Assembly: GCA_015847255.1 (NCBI GenBank)
Contig: JADLZK010004543.1
Span: forward strand, 496,001-560,000
Direction: 5' to 3'
Source of the DNA: Hyparrhenia diplandra
Lineage: Eukaryota > Streptophyta > Magnoliopsida > Poales > Poaceae
Length of the DNA stretch: 64,000 bases
A model generated the notes under the pieces. It made no database searches, was not told where the DNA came from, and worked only from the letters and a program-made list of their open reading frames with translations. Position numbers and translations under genes: made by a program. Below, one piece after another: positions 57,701-64,000 of this stretch (position 1 is its first letter; the number at the start of each line of letters is the position of its first letter).

Positions 57701-58083
57701 CATCCAGTCGATGGTCGGACAAAAAAAGGCTGAATCAATGTTTAGAAGCTTATCTGAGATGTTCTGTGCATGCCTGTCCAAGGAAATGGAGCTAGTGGTT
57801 GCCCCTTGCTGAATATTGGTATAATACATCTTTACCATTCTGCTCTAGGAAGAACACCACTTGAGGTGCTTTATGGCTATGCTCCTAGGCATTTTGGGAT
57901 ATCCAATGAGTGTGCAGTTCACCCAACAGAACTGGAGGAATGGATGACTGAAAGAAACCTGTTGAACCAGATCATTCAACAGCAGCTGGCCAGAGCTAGT
58001 CAGAGAATGAAGAAGTATGCTGATAAGCATAGATCTGAAAGAAGCTATCTCAAGCTTCGACCTCATATTCAAACATCCGTAGC

Positions 58084-58557
58084 ATGGAGGAGCAATCGAA
58101 ATTGGCATTCGGGCATTATGGACCATTCGTGGTGTTGCGAGAAAAGTGGGTGAACAAGTTGGATCTGCCACTTTCAGCCAAGATCCATTCGGTGATCCAT
58201 GTATCACAGCTTAAAAAACATATTGCCCCTGAAGTTCAGGTCTCTGAAGAATTGCCACCATCAGTAGATTTCGAAGATGAGGATGCAGTGATGTTGCTGG
58301 AGCTACAACTAGCTGAAATTCTGAACACAAGATTGACAAAGAAAGGTACATCAGTTCATCTGGAGCTCTTTGTTGTGTGGCAGGATTGTCCAGGGAATAT
58401 GGCATCTTGGGAGGAGGCATTTGATTTGAGGAGGAAGTTTCGGATGCCCCGGCTTGGGGTCAAGGCGGACTTCAAGGAGTGGGCAATGTCGGGGATCGGG
58501 GAGGAGGCGGGGGAGCTCACAAGGCGGGAAAGACTAAAAATACGCCAAGAGGAGTAA
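58084..58557 (+). pseudogene. Integrase C-terminus and chromodomain of element F
   Basis: The frame 58084-58557 carries KLDLPLSAKIHSVIHVSQLK (the 'P--S-IH-VFHVSLLK' integrase tail) and then a chromodomain: EILNTRLTKKGTSVHLELFV, VWQDCPGNMASWEEAFDLRR. Chromodomains in this position can direct integration to histone-marked chromatin. The aromatic cage is only partly visible (one W in VVW and one in SWE). The reading frame overlaps the start of the right LTR, as in many compact chromoviruses. Confidence 0.88.
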
Positions 58558-58833
58558 AGCTTCAAGACTATTGGGCTGATTGTTAGAACGGGCCAAGGCC
58601 CAAGACGTAGGTGTGAGGAGGTCGGTCTTGTCACCGTTAAAAGGAGTTGTAACCACCCGAGTTCGGGTTATCTTTGTAATTGAACCGAATCTGAAACCGC
58701 GCCTTGCGGTCTTCGTCTAGTTCCCCAATCCAAGTGTTGTTCTTGCTGATTCCCAAACCTAATTCCTTCAGTATCTCCTTCTACTTCCAATTTGAGCCCA
58801 TGTGCTCTAGTTATCGATATCAAGTTCGTGACA
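58487..58833 (+). repeat. Right LTR of element F
   Basis: 347 bp, starts TGTCGGGGATCGGGG and ends AAGTTCGTGACA. It differs from the left copy by scattered single changes and small indels. Confidence 0.92.
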
Positions 58834-58838
58834 ACAAC

Positions 58839-59410
58839 CTAAACACTAGCTATTTAATTTCTAGTTCCATCCGTTTGGTGTGTATCGATTAGTTCTACGT
58901 ATCCGAACGACAATCATTCATTCCCGGACACCTCGGGTCTTCTACTAGGCTACTTTCCTCCTTATTAAAAAAAGAGTCATTTTCCTTCCAATGGCAAAAT
59001 AGAGATTGGACACTATGTTTTTTAATTTGATGGTTGATCTCTATGTTGACTTGAGAGTTCCACCAATAATATCTAGAGGATTGAGTCCAACGATCCCTAC
59101 GGGGTCACACATGACATGTGTATAAGTATTTCCTCGGCGGCGTGCAGCCCGCTCGGATCCCGCGTGGCCTAGCCCCACGGCTCCACGCGACGACGCGACC
59201 ACGGCCCGGCTGCGCCCGGCGGCTTCGGCTGTCCCGTGGGGCACAGGGCGGCCAGCCGCGACACGGCTTCGCAACGCCCGGGGCGAGGCGCCGTGACTCG
59301 GGGGGACGCCCTCGCGCGGCCGGGCCCATGCGGCGCGCGTGCGAATGCGGCGGCCCCGATCCACTGGAAAGGCGAACTCGGTGCGGGAATCGCGGTCGGT
59401 CCTTGGCAAT
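58839..59410. other. Stretch without a supported gene
   Basis: The first 180 bp is AT-rich and contains TCTAGTTCCATCCGTTTGG at about 58859, which also occurs at about 53222 on the other side of element F. The part from 59140 to 59400 is GC-rich with open frames on both strands but no recognised domain. Confidence 0.4.
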
Positions 59411-60764
59411 CGTTGACACATGTTAACGATAATTGTTAATTGTCAACTAAACATGGAAAAGGACTAAAATATAATTAGATAACCTTATTAGGGGTTTCTA
59501 CTAACGATTTCCATGAGTTTTGGTAAAGTTGTGATTTGCAGGGACTTAACAGGAAAACAGCAGAGTTCGCGAGCAATACGACTACGCAACGCAACATAAT
59601 CCAACTCCGGAAACAAAGTCTAGAAGGTTCCGGAGTACACCCGACGTCAAAGAGTCCCAACACCCGAAAATACATCATCTAGAAGACTCCGGAAGCTACG
59701 ACACGGCCGCGGGGACCGGGAGTGGGCCCACTCCAGGCCGACCGGCTGAATATTAGGCCGGCCGGCCTCTCCTCCCGCCAAGTCAGCCCCACTTCCAGAA
59801 GCTTCTCCAACCGCCTCTAAGACGCAATCTAATCCGCTCGTTTAATGTCGGTTTGATCCGAGGGCGACGGTGGAGTACGAGTTGTATCTAAATCCAACAC
59901 CTGGTACCTCCTCCCGACTATATAAGCAAGCCCCCAGGCCCCTGGTTTCAATCATCTCAGATCAACTCATCATCATATCAGATCAGATCCAGCTCTAGTC
60001 GACGGTTTTAGCTCTAGTTCAAGAACTAGAAGTAGAAGATTAGACAAGATGTAGAACTAGAAGCCTTAGATTAGAGTTGAGAGTAGAGCTTCAAGTTGAG
60101 AGAATTAGAGCGGTTGAGGCGGAGTTGAAGGAAGGCCCCGAGAGCTGTCGGCGCCTCCATCTTCTTCTTCCTCCGAGTTGGTGCCATTAGAGCACGACAC
60201 GAGATCTTGTGGATTGTTCGACTTCCATTCGAGTAAGTGGTATTGTCTCTATTGTTCTTAAGGTTCGTATTTCTTTGATAAGATTACTTTGATTCCTGTC
60301 GCTCTTGAATTGAAGTTGTTAGATTAATGTAAGCGTGGTGCTTAGATTGACTAGCTTATTACGAATACCTTCTATAGGCCGGAGTGAAACACCAACCGTT
60401 AAGGGTGATCGTAGTGGTGACAGCACTATTGAGTCCTTCGTATCCCTGCTCCCGTTTATAGAAATCGTAGGAGACCCTGCGTTGTTAGCGTAGATTCCCT
60501 TTATTAAGAGTTTCTTCATGACAACCCCTCTTAAGAACAATGTGCAAATGATTTACTTGAAATGAGAACAAGACCTTCCTAATAGATCTCCTTACCTCTC
60601 TTTTAATCTAGTTTTATAGCCACTCTCTGGATTTAGCTATACACCTCGACATACTCTCTCACCTTCTCCCCGTGGATTCGATATTTAAAGCCCTATTCGG
60701 GTGAAGTGCTCACCGTATCCGTTAAACTGCGGATTATATTCCTGTAGGTTAACAAATACCAACA
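59411..60764 (+). repeat. Left (5') LTR of element D
   Basis: Begins (C)GTTGACACATG, where family members have TGTTGACAC, and ends AAATACCAACA. CTATATAAGCAAGCCCCC near 59918 is the same promoter block as in element B. Clear similarity to B in the region GAAGCTTCTCCAACCGCCTC (59799-59818) and AAACGAG-type blocks. Confidence 0.82.
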
Positions 60765-60790
60765 AGCATTTCGCATTTTTCGGGGAGAAC
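60765..60790 (+). promoter_or_regulatory. Degenerate primer binding site of element D
   Basis: AGCATTTCGCATTTTTCGGG follows the LTR directly where B has AGCTTTTTGGCGCCGTTGC. The spacing and the CGGGGAGA tail fit a decayed tRNA-Asp-type site, with the GGCGCC core lost. Confidence 0.45.
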
Positions 60791-63700
60791 GGTTTGAGAC
60801 CACGTTGAAAAACTATAGCTAAATCTTGTACTATACTTTTATCTTTTTCTTTTATTCTATCTTCTCATCTTTTTCTATCTTCGTGGGATCAATTGATTCC
60901 ATATTTATCTATCTTATATTGCACCCTTAAGCGAAGCTTCGGCCACTAGAATCCTTAGATCTCATCCTTACATCTGGCCATTAGCTACGGTTGATCAAAA
61001 TGATCATGAAGCAATACTTCTGGGAGTGAGAAGCGGGGATCATATCTTCTATGGTAGGAGTCTTTGCCGACATCATGAAAGTGTTGTACGCATGATCATC
61101 ATGCGTTTTTGGAGGAACCTTTTCTTTCCCTTTTTTTAAGCAAGGTTTGCTTTGACGAACTCGGCGGGTGAAACCCATATACTAGCATTCTTTATGACCA
61201 CCCAAAGGAAGAAGAATCATCCTCCGGCCGTAGAAAAAATAGAACTTCTGATAGCTATATCACCATCACTCCAATCCCAAGGCTTAGCTATCAACCCCAA
61301 ACCATCAATGCGCTAAAAACCTTTAAGGGGAGAAGAAATTCAACCCTTGGATATCTCTTTAGATGATGAGTTTCATGAACTTCCAGCTTCACAAGAGACC
61401 ATATATAATCCAAACCTCTTTTGAGATAATCTCTTAGAAAGCACCTTTATTTCTACATAAAGAACATTGGGGGAACCTCAAGGATGGCATATCTAATCAT
61501 GCCATAGGAAGAGAGCAAAGCCATCAAGAAGCCACTCTGTCTCTCTCTTTCTATGTTCAAATTAGATAATTCTTTTTCGAACCCATCTTTAACCACATCC
61601 TTGAGCCCAATGAATCCTCTTGTGCCCTTTTCTTTGCGTCTCCTCACGATCCTAAAATATTATGAACGATCTAAGGAAGACCAAAGGAGCGCATTTTACG
61701 GAGAACATCAATGAGCATAAAGACTACGTCATAAATGGAACTTTTCCACCTAGTCCATGCTCATTTGAAAAACTCCTAAATTGATTGCCATCTCAATTCT
61801 TGCCGCACATGAGATCTCCAACACTCTCTTTCTTAAAAATTTTTGAAAGGGTGGTTGTTGATGAATTTTCCTACGGCTTGACATTTTGAGGCGGCAATAT
61901 AAGGCAAACCACTTCATCATCTTGATTCATAATTTGAAAGTTTCCCAAGGATGAACTTTTTGTCCTAAAACAAGCACTCTAGGGGAAATACTATAAAGAC
62001 TTATATATCACTATATACCCCTACATTATGAGCATATGATTATAAAAATTTTTCCTTGGATATTCTTGTCACCGACCATGCGGGTTTGGAGTAAAGAAGA
62101 ACGAAGGATGACAATACAAGGTATGTCCAACTAGTCATTATGCAACATTAAATTACATACATAGAAACATTTATTGTCGTGTTGCTACACTAGCTTGGTT
62201 ATCTTTACCTTTATGCATGCTCGACCGTTAAACACTCATCATGCTCTATCATCTACGTTTGAAAAAAATCTCGAAATGCTTTCATGCTACCGTTGTTTGC
62301 TATAGTATGCTTAGGTTTTGAAGTATTTTCATACACCTTTTAGATTAAGCGAGGGGTGCTTAGTTTAAATTGTTTTCATGGCTCGAGTTAAACATGGCGT
62401 TTAGTTTGATTCACGAAACCATAAGGTGTGGTGATCTTTCTTCTAAAAGGCTTTTTAAATTAAGCGTGGTGCTTAGGTTAGAACGCCTTCCTAAATCAAA
62501 TTAGACGTGGTGTCTAGGTTGACTTTTGAACCATAGTACACTATAGTAGATCTTTGGTATATCTTTTTCTTGGGGGGAGGTCGAGATGAACTCACTAGAG
62601 ATTGAGCAAGACATGTGAGACATGACTTATGGATAAAAGAATTCCCGATGAGCGAAAAAAAAAAGAACAAGAGTGACACAAGACAAAATCCACAATCGAA
62701 GCACTCACTCGAAGGAGGAATTCATGAGTGATGGAAGCATCAAGGAGGGAGGCCAATTCCATTGAAGATAATTAAGCCATCCTCTTCCTCCTCGACATGC
62801 ACCTGTCACTCCACATGCCACTCAAGAAGAAGAGAAGGACCACCACAAGGTGTAATAGCGCCATCATATTCCAATAATAAAAGGTAACACCTTGAGGTAA
62901 GTTGTCATTAATTCCTCTTTACTATGGCATTCTCATAAATGAAAAGTCAAACATGCTAGAGTTATAGTTTCACATGATTCAATCTTGTTAACTCGACATG
63001 TTAGCTTTTTAAAAGCATTTCTAGCATCACTTTCTTGTTCGCTCATTATTTTGCTAAAAATATTTACATGCTAGATTTATCTTCCGATCTTACCACCCTT
63101 GTCATAAATGAACTTATACATTATCTTTATCTTGTTCAATGTGCCCACAAGGTTAGAGTAGAAGTAAAATGAAATTTTGGTTCGATGGTGTTTTCCCACC
63201 AACAGAGCCCATGCACTTGATCTCTACCTTGTCTTTGCAAGCGGGACTCACTTTCGCAATAAGAGGAGAAGTCTTACTTCCCCAATTCCTACAAGTGGAA
63301 GTCCCCAACCTACAAATATGCACACTAAACAAGGCGCCAAATTTTGCCACCATCCAATCTTCCTTCAAGCGGTGAATCGGCGAAGAACATGGGCAACGCC
63401 ATCACCAAGTGGCTATTAAGATCGGATGATGCACTTGAAGAGTGACCAAGGAAGATCAAAGTGAGCACGACATATTTGGAGGTGTAGACCACTTGACAAG
63501 AGTAATGGGTCAACATTCATCCCCATACTCCATCAAGAGGGCCTTACACCACCACTATTACCTACCTCACCACAAGACCCAAGAAGAACAAGAAGCGGAG
63601 ACGCCGCTAAAAGTCACAAGACCGGTTGGAACGGAGTTGACGAACAAGGAAGACATTAAGAAAGATTAAAGAAGTTCGCTCGGCCCCGACCAACCGAACA

Positions 63701-64000
63701 CTCAAAGACTCGCCACTCTAAGAAAGGTCTCCTCAGAAGAAGCGACAAAAAAAGAAAGAAGCATCACCTCTTGAAGAGGGCGTCAAGAGTACACCTTCGG
63801 AAGACCTACCACTACCCGCGTCATCAACCTGAACAAACACCATCTCCATCGGCCACCTCATCTACGCCACTCGTCGAGATCATTGAAGGCACCATTTCGC
63901 ATACCACGACACATTCGACGAGATGCCATCGATGACGACGCGCCATGGGAGTAAGTACTCAAAAATTCTCACCGAGAGGTAACTCAGAATTTATCTACAT

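Larger units (their letters stand above)
53290..58833 (+). mobile_element. Element F: full-length Ty3/gypsy chromovirus (Reina-like), frames broken
   Basis: Short LTRs (345 and 347 bp), a TGGTATCGGAGC primer site, and gag, zinc knuckle, protease, reverse transcriptase, RNase H, integrase and chromodomain in order on the plus strand, in 5.5 kb. The small size, short LTRs and chromodomain point to the Reina branch of chromoviruses; the branch call is inference. At least ten frameshifts or stops interrupt the polyprotein. Both LTRs and the target duplication are well preserved. Confidence 0.92.
53285..58838. repeat. 5-bp target-site duplication ACAAC of element F
   Basis: ACAAC at 53285-53289 and 58834-58838 directly flanks the LTRs. 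Confidence 0.92.
59411..64000 (+). mobile_element. Element D: Tat/Athila-type element, plus strand, runs off the window
   Basis: The left LTR (59411-60764) is the reverse-oriented relative of the element B LTRs. The following 3.2 kb is homologous in part to B's interior in reverse: 62280-62560 matches 10660-10930, with shared GTATGCTTAGGTTTTGAAGT-like and GACGTGGTGTCTAGGTT-like blocks. No long open frame is seen. Short plus-frame pieces near 61690-61930 (...INGTFPPSPC, AISILAAHEISNT) could be decayed gag, but this is uncertain. The right LTR is outside the window. Confidence 0.75.

Noticed and set aside
59041..59439. GC-rich frames of 67-126 codons on both strands
   Set aside because: Compositional open frames with arginine/alanine/glycine bias and no conserved motif.
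1..64000. CRISPR arrays, operons, riboswitches and bacterial-type systems
   Set aside because: The window has no regularly spaced short repeats of that kind, and its content is that of a plant nuclear genome.

Overview
The window is plant nuclear DNA, most likely from a grass. The evidence is the mix of repeats: Tat/Athila-type, Reina-like chromovirus and Ty1/copia LTR retrotransposons, CACTA elements with subterminal repeat fields, a non-autonomous Helitron, a Tourist-type MITE with TTA duplications, and GC-rich 5' gene ends next to AT-rich DNA. No intact protein-coding gene, tRNA or rRNA gene, or CRISPR array could be supported. Nearly every reading frame belongs to a decayed or deleted transposable element.

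Layout. 1-4067: low-copy-looking DNA with a minus-strand fragment resembling the N-terminus of a BAHD acyltransferase (2335-2494) and a promoter-like TATA box (3751). 4068-15107: a nest of minus-strand Tat/Athila-type DNA. An LTR (4068-5650) and a 3' internal region are interrupted by a complete coding-free element (7364-12973, duplication CTGGT). The insertion falls inside a gag-like frame that resumes at 12979-14432, followed by an LTR-like segment unrelated to the left LTR. 17029-24932: a 7.9-kb CACTA element (duplication CAC) holding three tandem units of about 500 bp. 25.4-29.6 kb: unrecognised minus-strand reading frames split by a 1.2-kb CACTA element (26606-27814, duplication GAT). 30332-31659: a minus-strand Helitron with a GC-rich core. 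32628-39153: a nearly full-length minus-strand Ty1/copia element (duplication GTAGC). 39328-39966: a retroposed segment with a 16-bp duplication. 40-48.1 kb: a large degenerate duplication, a Tourist MITE and a SINE-like tRNA-derived head. 48138-51948: a chromovirus deletion derivative with no recognisable reverse transcriptase (duplication TAGAG). 53290-58833: a full-length but frame-broken chromovirus with a chromodomain (duplication ACAAC). 59411-64000: the 5' LTR and internal part of a plus-strand element of the same family as the 7.4-13.0 kb element, running off the end.

Interaction. The coding-free Tat/Athila-type elements, both CACTA elements and the Helitron carry no recognisable enzymes of their own, so they must have moved with proteins supplied in trans. 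Recent activity is suggested by target-site duplications that are still exact and by LTR pairs that differ mostly by small indels. Much of the frame disruption is single-base or GC-run indels, so part of it may be sequence error rather than decay. I found no evidence for a previously undescribed biological system. The most informative observations are the precise nesting, the CACTA insertion in an open frame, the mismatched ends around the gag-like region, and a diverged patch inside an otherwise matching LTR pair.
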